Of a stretch of DNA of 64,000 nucleotides, positions 17,205 through 25,169 are shown in pieces. Each line of letters begins with the position of its first letter. The stretch's first letter is position 1. The notes under the pieces were generated by a model, which did not search any database, had not been told where the DNA came from, and saw only the letters and a program-made list of their open reading frames with translations. A program made the translations under genes and the position numbers. Source of the DNA: Ignavibacteriales bacterium (GTDB lineage Bacteria > Bacteroidota > Ignavibacteria > Ignavibacteriales > Ignavibacteriaceae); the NCBI GenBank assembly GCA_015709675.1, contig CP054182.1, forward strand, positions 1,591,448 through 1,655,447, written 5' to 3'.

Positions 17205-17894
17205 ATGAGCACTCAGCATATTACGCACTTTGAACTTGACGGCAGGGAACTCCCCTGCAGAATACGCCGCAGCACAAGGGCGAAGTATATATCGCTGAGA
17301 ATCACTCCGGCAGGGGAACTGGAACTGATTCTCCCCGGCAAGGCCCGTCCGGAAGACGGTCTGAAACTGCTGGAAAAGAATAAGGAGTGGGTGCGTGCCA
17401 GAAAAAAGCTTCTGAAAAGCGATGCTGATGAGTATTATTACCTCGGAAAAAAACTTTCGGTGCTGCGCTCTTTTTCAGAAGACATCACTGATCATGAGAT
17501 CCGACTGAAGGGAGAACAGTTTCTTATTAAAAGTCCGGCGGCATCACGGATGAGCGTGCAGTCGGTGTATAACGGATTTATCCGATACCGCGCTGAGCGT
17601 TATCTCCTTCAGAGGGCTGAGGAACTTGCCTCAAAAAATGGTTTTGAAGTAGAGCGGTTTACCCTGAGAAAACAAAAATCGCGGTGGGGAAGCTGTTCAT
17701 CTTCAAAAAGAATTTCACTCAATGTGAACCTGATGAAATGTCCCGAAAACATTATAGATTATGTGATATTCCATGAACTCTGCCATCTGCGGTTTATGGA
17801 TCATTCTGAAAGATTCTGGAATGAAGTGCGCAAGTATGTTCCCGATTACCGGAAACTGCGGCGTCAGTTAAAATTTTACGCGAAAGTGAATTAA
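17205..17894 (+). CDS. YgjP/SprT-like zinc metalloprotein (DUF45/WLM type)
   Basis: The 229-residue protein belongs to the YgjP-type family of putative metallopeptidases. The zinc site is HELCHLRFMDHSERFW (HExxH, third His four residues after a Met-Asp). Upstream of it is the family's RKQKSRWGSCSSSKRISLN stretch. No signal peptide is present, so it is cytoplasmic. Biochemical activity of the family is poorly defined. It lies eight bases after cysS and two bases before era, in the same operon-like run. Confidence 0.85.
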   Translation: MSTQHITHFELDGRELPCRIRRSTRAKYISLRITPAGELELILPGKARPEDGLKLLEKNKEWVRARKKLLKSDADEYYYLGKKLSVLRSFSEDITDHEIRLKGEQFLIKSPAASRMSVQSVYNGFIRYRAERYLLQRAEELASKNGFEVERFTLRKQKSRWGSCSSSKRISLNVNLMKCPENIIDYVIFHELCHLRFMDHSERFWNEVRKYVPDYRKLRRQLKFYAKVN

Positions 17895-17896
17895 TC

Positions 17897-18817
17897 ATGT
17901 CTGATATACAGGATCAGCCCAAACATAAAGCCGGTTACGCTGCCATAGTGGGGCTCCCGAATGCCGGAAAATCAACTCTGATGAATGCTCTGCTGGGACA
18001 GAAGCTTTCCATCACGAGCAAAAAACCCCAGACTACCCGGAAGAAAATTGCAGGTATTCTGAGCGAGGAGATGTATCAGATCATATTTCTTGATACACCC
18101 GGTATTCTTGATCCCAAATATCTGCTTCAGGAGAGGATGAGCCGCTTCATAGAGTATTCTGTTTCGGATGCTGATATACTTCTTTTCATCTTTGACGCGC
18201 AGGGTGTTAAATCCGCAAAGCGGCTTTTTGAAGAAAACTTTAGCGGTATTCTTGAGCGGAGCAGAAAAAAGAAAAAAATTCTGCTGCTGAATAAAACCGA
18301 TCTGGTTACACCTGAGATTATACAGGATGGAATCCGTTTTGCGGAGGAGAACTATAGGTTTGATGAAATTATTCCGGTTTCAGCGCTTGAAAAAGTCGGG
18401 CTTGAACTGGTGCTTGAGAAAATTCTTCACTACCTCCCGGAACACCCGAAGTATTTTGATGATGACCGGATTGCCGAAGAAACCGAGCGGTTCTTTGTGT
18501 CGGAAATTATCCGTGAAAAGATTTTTGAGCTTTATAAGGAAGAAGTTCCCTATAGCTGCGAAGTTGGCATTGAGGAGTTCAAAGAGCGGGCTGAGGGGAA
18601 AGATTATATATCAGCCGTAATTTTTGTTGAAAAGGAGAGCCAGAAACCGATTCTGATAGGCAAGCAGGGACTCCTGATTAAAAAACTGGGAGAGCTTTCA
18701 CGTGCTGATATTGAAGCGTTCCATGGCAAGCCGGTATATCTTGAACTGCGTGTGAAGGTGCGCGAAAACTGGCGTTCAGATGAGTATCTTTTAAGGCAGA
18801 TGGGTTATGAACCCTGA
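17897..18817 (+). CDS. era: GTPase Era
   Basis: Era is a GTPase that binds the 3' end of 16S rRNA during 30S assembly. The 306-residue protein has G1 GLPNAGKSTLMNALLG, the switch region KKPQTTRKKIAGI, G3 DTPG, G4 NKTD, and a C-terminal KH domain including the motif LIGKQGLLIKKLGELSR. Length is normal. Its stop overlaps the start of the EamA transporter gene by 11 bases. Confidence 0.96.
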   Translation: MSDIQDQPKHKAGYAAIVGLPNAGKSTLMNALLGQKLSITSKKPQTTRKKIAGILSEEMYQIIFLDTPGILDPKYLLQERMSRFIEYSVSDADILLFIFDAQGVKSAKRLFEENFSGILERSRKKKKILLLNKTDLVTPEIIQDGIRFAEENYRFDEIIPVSALEKVGLELVLEKILHYLPEHPKYFDDDRIAEETERFFVSEIIREKIFELYKEEVPYSCEVGIEEFKERAEGKDYISAVIFVEKESQKPILIGKQGLLIKKLGELSRADIEAFHGKPVYLELRVKVRENWRSDEYLLRQMGYEP

Positions 18818-19739
18818 TCAGCAGCAGAAAACACCTCAGTTAAAGGCAGAGTTTTTCCTTCTGCTGACCGCGCTACTCTGGGGCGGAACATTTTCCATGA
18901 TCAAGAGTGTACTGGATGATGTTTCTCCCATGGTGTTTGTCTCAATGCGCTTTGCCCTGGCATCGGTTATTCTCTTCTCTATTTTCAGGTCATCATTCAC
19001 CAATCTGAAGAGGCACAACTTTACTGAAGGAGCAGTTCTCGGATTTTTGCTTTTTGCCGGTTTTATAACACAGACTATCGGACTCAAAGATACCACGGCT
19101 ACTAAATCAGCATTTATCACTGGAACCTTTGTTGTGCTTACGCCAATATTTCAGGTAATCATAGAGAAAAGAATGCCTACATTGGTAAACATCATAGGCA
19201 TCATTGTGGTCTTTACCGGAATTGCATTTTTATCTTCAGCCGGGGAGTCTCCACTGTCGGTATTTACTGAACTCGGCAGCAACTTTACGTTTGGTGATTT
19301 CCTGACGTTCCTCTGCGCGGTGTTTTATGCCTTATATATAGTCTATCTTGATATGATCAGCGCCCGGCACGATTACCGTTTCCTTACATTTTTCCAGATA
19401 CTGGTAACCTTTGTGCTGGCAGTCTTCTCAGCATTCGTTCTTGATTTCAGCGGGATTGAAACCGCGGAACTTACACTTAATAACGGCGTTATCGGCGCGG
19501 TACTTTATACAGCTATTTTTGCAACGATTATTACCACGCTGCTCCAGACAAGATTCCAAAGGGCGGTTACTCCGACCAAAGCGGGCATTATATTTTCATT
19601 TGAACCAATTTTTGCTGCTATTTTTGCGTACTTCTTTTTGTCTGAAGTCCCCGGTATGCTGGGTGTGATCGGCGGAGCGCTGATTGTAGGCGGAATCATT
19701 TTTACTGAAGTTGCAGGCCGGAAGGAGAGCTCAGACTGA
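18807..19739 (+). CDS. EamA-type drug/metabolite transporter (DMT superfamily)
   Basis: The 310-residue integral membrane protein has about ten hydrophobic helices and the two-fold EamA repeat. The first repeat contains LLTALLWGGTFSMIKSVLDD and MRFALASVILF; the second ends with PTKAGIIFSFEPIFAAIFAY. Members export small metabolites or amino acids; the substrate cannot be predicted. It overlaps era and abuts the acylphosphatase gene by one base (TGATG). Confidence 0.9.
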   Translation: MNPDQQQKTPQLKAEFFLLLTALLWGGTFSMIKSVLDDVSPMVFVSMRFALASVILFSIFRSSFTNLKRHNFTEGAVLGFLLFAGFITQTIGLKDTTATKSAFITGTFVVLTPIFQVIIEKRMPTLVNIIGIIVVFTGIAFLSSAGESPLSVFTELGSNFTFGDFLTFLCAVFYALYIVYLDMISARHDYRFLTFFQILVTFVLAVFSAFVLDFSGIETAELTLNNGVIGAVLYTAIFATIITTLLQTRFQRAVTPTKAGIIFSFEPIFAAIFAYFFLSEVPGMLGVIGGALIVGGIIFTEVAGRKESSD

Positions 19740-20020
19740 TGAAAAATATTGTAGGATATACGGTTCTGGTTGAGGGGCTTGTTCAGGGTGTTGGTTTCCG
19801 CTATTTTGTGAGAACCAATGCAGAGCGTTATAACATTAAAGGATTTGTAAAAAACCTGAACAGCGGTGATGTTTATATCGAGGCAGAAGGAACGGAGCAG
19901 ACAATGCAGGAGTTTCTTCAGCAGGTTAAACGCGGGCCAAGGGTAGCACATGTACGGAAAATGACGGTGGAGAAAATGGAAGAACTGAAAAATTTTACGA
20001 AGTTTGAGGTAACGTTTTGA
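19739..20020 (+). CDS. acyP: Acylphosphatase
   Basis: This 93-residue enzyme hydrolyses acyl phosphates such as acetyl phosphate and 1,3-bisphosphoglycerate. The catalytic Arg is in VQGVGFRYFVR (Arg21) and the catalytic Asn in GFVKNLNSGDVYIEAEG (Asn39). It overlaps the next gene by four bases and the previous by one, so it lies inside a coupled operon. Confidence 0.95.
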   Translation: MKNIVGYTVLVEGLVQGVGFRYFVRTNAERYNIKGFVKNLNSGDVYIEAEGTEQTMQEFLQQVKRGPRVAHVRKMTVEKMEELKNFTKFEVTF

Positions 20021-20499
20021 ATATACGTATTGGCAACGGATTTGATATACACCGCACGGCAGCGGGAAGAAAACTCTTCCTCGGCGGTGTGCAAATTCCA
20101 TCTGAATTCGGGCTTGACGGTCACTCGGATGCGGATGCACTGCTTCATGCTTTGTGTGACTCCCTGCTCGGCGCTCTCGCGCTCGGAGATATAGGACTCC
20201 ACTTTCCGAATACGGATGAACGGTACCGGGGCATCGACAGCAAAAGACTCCTCAGCCATGTCTATGAACTGGTTAAGGAAAAAGGCTACCGGCTGATAAA
20301 TACCGATATTATGGTTATATGCGAGCGGCCAAAGCTTCTTCCGTATATACAGCAGATGAGGGAAACCATAGCCGCTATTCTGGAATGCACGCCTGACCGT
20401 GTATCGGTGAAAGCAACCACCAACGAAAAGCTGGGGTCGCTTGGACGGGGTGAGGGGATTGCGGTATATGCTGTATCACTCCTTGAACAGGCCTTCTGA
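20017..20499 (+). CDS. ispF: 2-C-methyl-D-erythritol 2,4-cyclodiphosphate synthase
   Basis: IspF makes the cyclic diphosphate intermediate of the MEP isoprenoid pathway. The 160-residue protein starts at a TTG overlapping the previous stop (TTGA), giving IRIGNGFDIHR with the metal ligands Asp10 and His12; the third metal ligand is in GLDGHSDADALLHA (His44). GDIGLHFPNTDERYRG and the C-terminal KATTNEKLGSLGRGEGI are also characteristic. The TTG start is preferred because no ATG occurs before the conserved N-terminus. Confidence 0.96.
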   Translation: MNIRIGNGFDIHRTAAGRKLFLGGVQIPSEFGLDGHSDADALLHALCDSLLGALALGDIGLHFPNTDERYRGIDSKRLLSHVYELVKEKGYRLINTDIMVICERPKLLPYIQQMRETIAAILECTPDRVSVKATTNEKLGSLGRGEGIAVYAVSLLEQAF

Positions 20500-21134
20500 T
20501 GTTTGAGTATCTTCTCACTTCAGTCTCGCAGCTTCCACCGGCATCAATCTATCTAATCCTGTTTGCGCTTCCGCTGATTGAGAATCTTTTTCCCCCTTCC
20601 CCGAGTGATGTGATTGTTGTTCTTTGCGGATCGATAATCGCCACCGGAGGCATAGATTATCTCCCCGCGCTTATAATAACGATACTCGGAAGTGAAACGG
20701 GATTTCTTATTCTGTACTATCTCGGAGTGCAGACGGATAAAAAAATCATTCAGGCCGGTAAGCTTCGTTTTATTTCGAATGAGTCGCTTCTCAGCGCGGA
20801 GAACTGGTTCAGGCGGTTTGGTTTCTGGCTGATTATTTTTAACAGATTCTTCCCCGGGCTTCGCTCAGTGATTGCATATTTTGCCGGAGTGAGCGAACTG
20901 CCGGTGCGCAATACGGTAATCTATTCCACTATCAGCGCGTTTCTCTGGAATACCATGCTTATCACCATGGGCTTTTATCTTGGTAATAATATCGAAGCGA
21001 TTGACAGCTTTTTCTCAACCTATACCAATATTTTCCTTGTACTGCTTGGCGGGGCAGTTGCTTACTGGCTGGTGAACTATATCCGCAATAAACGGAATAA
21101 AAAGGCTGGAGGAGAGGAATCGAACCATGACTGA
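20499..21134 (+). CDS. DedA-family membrane protein
   Basis: The 211-residue protein carries the DedA/VTT signatures ENLFPPSPSDVIVVLCG, with the re-entrant loop acidic residue, and FNRFFPGLRSVIAYFAGV, plus several transmembrane helices. DedA proteins are thought to act as lipid scramblases or undecaprenyl-phosphate flippases; a precise role here is unknown. It overlaps lnt by eight bases and ispF by one. Confidence 0.92.
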   Translation: MFEYLLTSVSQLPPASIYLILFALPLIENLFPPSPSDVIVVLCGSIIATGGIDYLPALIITILGSETGFLILYYLGVQTDKKIIQAGKLRFISNESLLSAENWFRRFGFWLIIFNRFFPGLRSVIAYFAGVSELPVRNTVIYSTISAFLWNTMLITMGFYLGNNIEAIDSFFSTYTNIFLVLLGGAVAYWLVNYIRNKRNKKAGGEESNHD

Positions 21135-22773
21135 AAACAACGTAATCAACGTTGGAAAGGAAGATAAGTCAAAACGGAAAGCAAGAATCCGGCTGGTACT
21201 TTCCGGCGCGCTTTTCGGACTGGCATTTTCGCCGGTGCCGTTTCCCTTTACTCTGTTCTTTTTTCTCTATCCCTTCCTCAGCATCATTGAAAAGGAGGAA
21301 AAGGGTAGGGAGATCTATAAATCATTTTATCTGATGATGCTCTCGGCATCGTTTGTACTGGTTTACTGGGTCGGAGCGTTTACCGAAATGAAGGATCATT
21401 TTCTGATGATATCGGGAGTGGTTCTTTTCTTTTTTAACGCGATGTATCTTTCTTTTCAGGCACTGCTTTATATACCCGTGAGAAAGCGGTTCGGCAGCAG
21501 AACCGCAATTCTGCTTCTGCCGGTATTCTGGTCGGTGAATGATCTTTTTTATATGTGGGGGGATTTTAGTTTTCCCTGGATAAGCGCCGGACACGCCGCC
21601 TCGAATTTTAATTCCTTTATTCAGATCGCGGATATTATCGGCTCTCCCGGCATCGGACTGCTGGTGCTGTATATCAACGTATTTTTCTACTTTGCCGTAA
21701 AGAAATTCAGAGAAGGGGGAGGATACGCCAACCGTTTCTCCTGGGCGACGGGGGTTCTGATTATTATTCCGCTTCTCTATTCTGCGTTTCCTCTGCCTCA
21801 GTCATCAGGAAAAACACTTTCGGTCGGTTTAATTCAGCCGGATTTAGACCCCTATGATAAATGGGCTGGTGATAATCTGGATGCTATTATGGAAGATTAT
21901 TTCTCCCTGTCCGACCAGGCAATTCAGGGGGGGGCTGAGATGCTCGTCTGGCCGGAGACAGCACTGCCGGCTTATATATTCAGCGGTGCGTATCCCGCTG
22001 AAGCACAGAAGATTTATGATTATGTTGAGCGGACGCAAATACCCCTTCTGACCGGTATGCCTGACCTGGTTTATTACGGAAAAGAAAACGCGCCGCCTCA
22101 TTCGAAGTTTAATGAACAGATGGATTATTACTACCGTACGCACAACGCGGCGTTTCTGATTCAGCCCGGAGGCAAACCGGTGCAGCGTTACGGTAAGATG
22201 AAGTTGGTCCCCTTTGGCGAGAAAATACCCCTGGCGGATAAAATTCCTATTATCGGAAAATTCATTAAGTGGGGGGTAGGTATCTCCGGCTGGAACGAGG
22301 GGATAGATACCACCCTTCTGACAGTAACACGGGAATCTGAATCAGGCAAAGAACTTTTGTCTGATTCAGTATCAATCACCCCCCTGATCTGCTATGAGTC
22401 TGTCTATCCGGTGCATACTGCTGAGTTTTCGAAGAGGGGTGCAAATCTCATAGCTGTGGTGACTAATGACTCCTGGTACGGCAATACCAGCGGACCCTAT
22501 CAGCACCGGGATTTTGCAAAACTACGCGCTGTGGAAAACCGCCTTCCGGTGATCCGGGCCGCAAACGGGGGAATAAGCTGCCTGATAAACAGCAGAGGTG
22601 AACTGAAAGCTTCCCTTTCCATGTACACACGTGACTACCTGGTCGTGGACGCAGAACTGGGTGCAGGAGGCACCATTTACAACCGATACGCTGAAGTTAT
22701 CCCTTGGATGCTCTGGATTATTGCGATATCAGCGGTTCTGATGAGTTTTTTCAGCCGGAAGAAGGCGGAATAA
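21127..22773 (+). CDS. lnt: Apolipoprotein N-acyltransferase
   Basis: Lnt adds the third acyl chain to lipoproteins in the inner membrane. The 548-residue protein has an N-terminal multi-helix membrane part (residues about 18-215) and a periplasmic nitrilase-like domain. Catalytic Glu, Lys and Cys are visible in LVWPETALPAY, YGKMKLVPFGEKIP and PLICYESVYP. A last transmembrane helix closes the protein. With lspA earlier in the same run it covers two steps of lipoprotein maturation. It ends the long plus-strand gene run. Confidence 0.95.
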   Translation: MTENNVINVGKEDKSKRKARIRLVLSGALFGLAFSPVPFPFTLFFFLYPFLSIIEKEEKGREIYKSFYLMMLSASFVLVYWVGAFTEMKDHFLMISGVVLFFFNAMYLSFQALLYIPVRKRFGSRTAILLLPVFWSVNDLFYMWGDFSFPWISAGHAASNFNSFIQIADIIGSPGIGLLVLYINVFFYFAVKKFREGGGYANRFSWATGVLIIIPLLYSAFPLPQSSGKTLSVGLIQPDLDPYDKWAGDNLDAIMEDYFSLSDQAIQGGAEMLVWPETALPAYIFSGAYPAEAQKIYDYVERTQIPLLTGMPDLVYYGKENAPPHSKFNEQMDYYYRTHNAAFLIQPGGKPVQRYGKMKLVPFGEKIPLADKIPIIGKFIKWGVGISGWNEGIDTTLLTVTRESESGKELLSDSVSITPLICYESVYPVHTAEFSKRGANLIAVVTNDSWYGNTSGPYQHRDFAKLRAVENRLPVIRAANGGISCLINSRGELKASLSMYTRDYLVVDAELGAGGTIYNRYAEVIPWMLWIIAISAVLMSFFSRKKAE

Positions 22774-23035
22774 TAAGGATTTTAAGAAAAAAAACAGCAT
22801 TTTTAGCGGGCTACCCCCTCTTGATTACGAGTCAAAAACTTTGTAGTTTCGCTAAGTTAAAACAGAAAAAAGGGTTCATTTTTTACTGTTTTAGAGTTTT
22901 CAAAAGAAAATGTAAATAGCGGTGAATCACCCGTAAACTGGTTCTCCCCCGGCAAGGTTCAGGCCGGGAAAACAGACTCTCCGCAGATTTACACTTAACA
23001 TATTTTATATACACTTTTTCCGCAGAGAGGTTCGG
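22774..23035. other. Non-coding gap between lnt and T9SS cargo gene
   Basis: I see no gene in these 262 bases. They are AT-rich before 22920 and contain a long poly-A/T-interrupted stretch, then a more GC-rich leader upstream of 23036. No strong intrinsic terminator was found; a promoter for the secreted-protein gene must lie here but I cannot place it with confidence. Confidence 0.5.
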
Positions 23036-24145
23036 ATGAAGAAGTTTTTATTTATAGTTGTTGCTTTATTCTCTAGTCTTTACCCCCAGTGGGGTCTTTT
23101 TGACTTAGACCGTAGTTGGATAAGTATTAACTTTGACGGATCGGTAAGTGCTTATCGTATGTGGAATGGTGGAGTAGCCAATCCTGGATTTAACGAAGCC
23201 AATCTTGGTACATTCACATCAAATACACAAACTTTAGCAATTGCTAACTGGGATATCAAGACTTGGAGAAATTTTGGTAGCGATGTAACGGGTGTAGATA
23301 TGAAATATAGAGTTTATAAGCAAGGATCTACTCCTGGTAGTTACTCTAGTACTGGGGGGGGGTGGATTCAGGATATAAATAGTTCAGATCAGAAATGGGG
23401 AAAATTGACTAGCACATCGATTAACATTTCGAGCTTGGAATCCAGTGCTACTTACGTAATCGAAGTATATATTGAAGTTTATGGAACGAATCCAAATGAA
23501 ACAAAATATGATAATGGTACAAGTGGTAGTAACTATAAAGCTACATTTACCACTACCTCTGCTTTTCCCGTTGAACTCACTTCCTTTAATGGCAAAGTTG
23601 TAAACGGAAAAATTAACCTCAACTGGAATACAGCAACCGAAGTGAACAACTACGGATTTGAAGTTGAACGTGCTAAGGCAGTAAGCGGCAGCCAGAATGT
23701 GCAGTTTGCAAAGGTTGGATTTGTTGAAGGCAACGGCAACAGCAACTCACCAAAGAGTTATTCCTTCACTGATGCAAATGTTACCGCAGGCAAATATATC
23801 TACCGTCTGAAACAGATTGACACAGATGGCCAGTTTGAATACAGCCAGGAAATTGAAGTATCGGTTGATAATCTTATTAACGGCTATGTGCTTGAGCAGA
23901 ATTTTCCGAATCCGTTTAACCCGTCAACCAGCATTAAGTTTGGTTTCCAGACGGACACCAGAGCAGAGGTCAAGGTATATAACGTAATCGGAGCTGAGGT
24001 TGCAACCCTCTTCAACGGTATGGCAGATGCAGGCAGAATTTACGAAGTAACCTTTGACGCAAGCGGTCTGGCAAGCGGAACCTACTTCTATAAATTAGTC
24101 ACACCGGACAAAACCGATGTCCGCAAGATGATTTTAATGAAGTGA
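23036..24145 (+). CDS. Secreted protein with T9SS type A sorting domain
   Basis: The 369-residue protein has an N-terminal signal peptide (KKFLFIVVALFSSLYPQ), an unrecognised region to about residue 180, and a linker beginning FPVELTSFNGKVVNGKINLNW that is common in Ignavibacteria secreted proteins. It ends with a T9SS sorting domain (LEQNFPNPFNPSTSIKFGF ... GLASGTYFYKLVTPDKT). It should be exported across the inner membrane by Sec and across the outer membrane by T9SS. The first ~540 bases are AT-richer (about 38% GC by hand count) than the rest (about 44%), suggesting a replaced or acquired N-terminal domain. A run of nine G at 23354-23362 lies inside the coding sequence. A terminator follows. 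Confidence 0.88.
   Translation: MKKFLFIVVALFSSLYPQWGLFDLDRSWISINFDGSVSAYRMWNGGVANPGFNEANLGTFTSNTQTLAIANWDIKTWRNFGSDVTGVDMKYRVYKQGSTPGSYSSTGGGWIQDINSSDQKWGKLTSTSINISSLESSATYVIEVYIEVYGTNPNETKYDNGTSGSNYKATFTTTSAFPVELTSFNGKVVNGKINLNWNTATEVNNYGFEVERAKAVSGSQNVQFAKVGFVEGNGNSNSPKSYSFTDANVTAGKYIYRLKQIDTDGQFEYSQEIEVSVDNLINGYVLEQNFPNPFNPSTSIKFGFQTDTRAEVKVYNVIGAEVATLFNGMADAGRIYEVTFDASGLASGTYFYKLVTPDKTDVRKMILMK
23354..23362 (+). repeat. Nine-base poly-G tract inside a coding sequence
   Basis: Nine consecutive G residues encode part of a Thr-Gly-Gly-Gly-Trp stretch in the surface-exported protein. Tracts of this length are prone to slipped-strand length change, which would frameshift everything downstream including the sorting domain. 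Confidence 0.85.
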
Positions 24146-24163
24146 TATTATTCATATAAACAG

Positions 24164-24196
24164 AAAACCCCGCCAATAAGAGCGGGGTTTTTTGTT
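24164..24196 (+). terminator. Intrinsic terminator after T9SS cargo gene
   Basis: AAAACCCCGC (24164-24173) pairs perfectly with GCGGGGTTTT (24182-24191) around an eight-base loop, followed by TTGTTTT. It is 18 bases after the stop. Confidence 0.9.
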
Positions 24197-24262
24197 TTAT
24201 AGGGTGCCAACTCTTGGCGCTTTGTGCGAGTTCTTAAATTTAGTCAATTCATACTTCATACT

Positions 24263-24721
24263 TCAAAATTGATACTTGTTTTTCAGGTACTGCGTTCTGT
24301 AAGTGAAGATCTGTTCAACCTGTTTCTTTACAAACCAGCCGCCGAAAAGGTCGCCGATAAATCCGAGCGGTAACTTATAATGCACAATGTCAGTCATTTC
24401 CACACCGCCTTCAACCGGTTTAAAAATGTGCTGATGATGCCAGAATGCATAAGGCCCAAAGCGCTGTTCATCAACAAAGAATTTCCTGTCCTCAATGTGA
24501 GTAATCTCGGTTACCCAGTGAAGCGGTATGCCGAGTACGGGGTGGACTTTATACTCGATAATCAGTCCCTGATACATTTTATCAGGTACTTCTGATAGTA
24601 TCTTGAAATTTAGATGTTTTGGGGTTACTTCGTTAAGATTTCTCGGGGTGGCGAAGAACTCCCATGCTTCCTCAAGGGAAACCGGAATAGTGATAGTTGA
24701 TTTTAGTTTGTGAATTTTCAT
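24263..24721 (-). CDS. SRPBCC-fold (START/Bet v1-like) protein
   Basis: The 152-residue protein has the SRPBCC helix-grip pattern: an N-terminal strand (KLKSTITIPVSLEEAWEFF), helix with ATPRNLNEVTPKHLNFK, the middle GLIIEYKVHPVLGIPLHWVTEI and YAFWHHQHIFKPVEGGVEMTDIVHY. This version is the group often annotated as 'cell division inhibitor-like' or ligand-binding SRPBCC. A function cannot be given. It is monocistronic and faces away from the preceding T9SS gene. Confidence 0.8.
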   Translation of the reverse strand: MKIHKLKSTITIPVSLEEAWEFFATPRNLNEVTPKHLNFKILSEVPDKMYQGLIIEYKVHPVLGIPLHWVTEITHIEDRKFFVDEQRFGPYAFWHHQHIFKPVEGGVEMTDIVHYKLPLGFIGDLFGGWFVKKQVEQIFTYRTQYLKNKYQF

Positions 24722-24833
24722 TGCGTTTCTAATTATTGTAATAGCTATCGATGTAACATTTTGATGCGGAAGAAGGTTTCAGAAGAAGAGATTTTTAACG
24801 CAAAGTCCGCTAAGTTTCATTTTGTTTTCGTAC

Positions 24834-24853
24834 AGACAGATGACAATCTGTCT
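24834..24853. repeat. REP-like hairpin repeat, copy 1
   Basis: AGACAGAT and ATCTGTCT form a perfect 8-bp stem with loop GACA. The flank TTCGTAC directly before it is shared with copy 2. Confidence 0.8.
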
Positions 24854-24893
24854 TTGAGTTATGAAGTATGAATTTATCCACTTTAATTCGTAC

Positions 24894-24913
24894 AGACAAA
24901 TGACAATCTGTCT
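24894..24913. repeat. REP-like hairpin repeat, copy 2
   Basis: Same 20-base hairpin as copy 1 with a single change in the left arm (AGACAAAT), preceded by the same TTCGTAC flank. Confidence 0.78.
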
Positions 24914-24949
24914 CACCAGCGCCATGATTTTTAAGCTCGCAAAATGGAA

Positions 24950-24995
24950 TGCGGATTATACGAATGCTTCTCAGCGCGGATTTATACGGATCGAA
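24950..24995. repeat. Dispersed CGCGGAT-type repeat, copy A
   Basis: Contains GCGGATTATACGAATGCT followed by CAGCGCGGATTTATACGGAT. A related unit with the same order of blocks occurs at 59364-59412, 34 kb away. Confidence 0.6.
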
Positions 24996-25054
24996 CCCCG
25001 GGAAAATCTCCCGCAGATTTCGCAGATGACCGCAGATAAAAGATTGATTCGAAC

Positions 25055-25074
25055 AGACAGATGATAATCTGTCT
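25055..25074. repeat. REP-like hairpin repeat, copy 3
   Basis: AGACAGAT and ATCTGTCT again form a perfect stem; the loop is GATA instead of GACA. Confidence 0.78.
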
Positions 25075-25108
25075 CCCCCCGAAAAAATAGCACAAAGACG
25101 CGATGCAA

Positions 25109-25142
25109 ACAAAAAAGCCGGAGCGTTTTACGGCTCCGGCTT
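25109..25142 (-). terminator. Intrinsic terminator after ahcY
   Basis: AAGCCGGAGC (25115-25124) pairs perfectly with GCTCCGGCTT (25133-25142). On the minus strand the stem is followed by a run of six T. It lies 27 bases beyond the ahcY stop. Confidence 0.92.
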
Positions 25143-25169
25143 CATTGATTCTATTATCAGTGGGTCAGA

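Larger units (their letters stand above)
24722..25169. other. Repeat-rich intergenic region
   Basis: These 448 bases hold no convincing gene. They contain three copies of a 20-base hairpin (24834-24853, 24894-24913, 25055-25074), a CGCGGAT-type dispersed repeat (24950-24995), CGCAGAT direct repeats (25011-25040), a short AACGCAAAG-type element near 24798, and the ahcY terminator. An open frame crossing the region on the minus strand is made of these repeats (it reads TDCHLSV twice) and is rejected. Confidence 0.75.

Noticed and set aside
22815-22850. tRNA-like anticodon arm on the minus strand (TTGACTCGTAATCAA)
   Set aside because: The stem and loop resemble a tRNA-Thr anticodon arm, but no acceptor stem, D arm or TTCGA-type T arm surrounds it, so it is not a tRNA gene. 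It could be chance or a remnant too short to support.
24834-25074. CRISPR array
   Set aside because: The three hairpin repeats are unevenly spaced (about 60 and 160 bases), with repeat length 20 and no cas genes nearby.
24810-25112. 100-codon minus-strand open frame
   Set aside because: It is composed of the hairpin repeats, giving the same peptide TDCHLSV twice; this is a repeat artefact.
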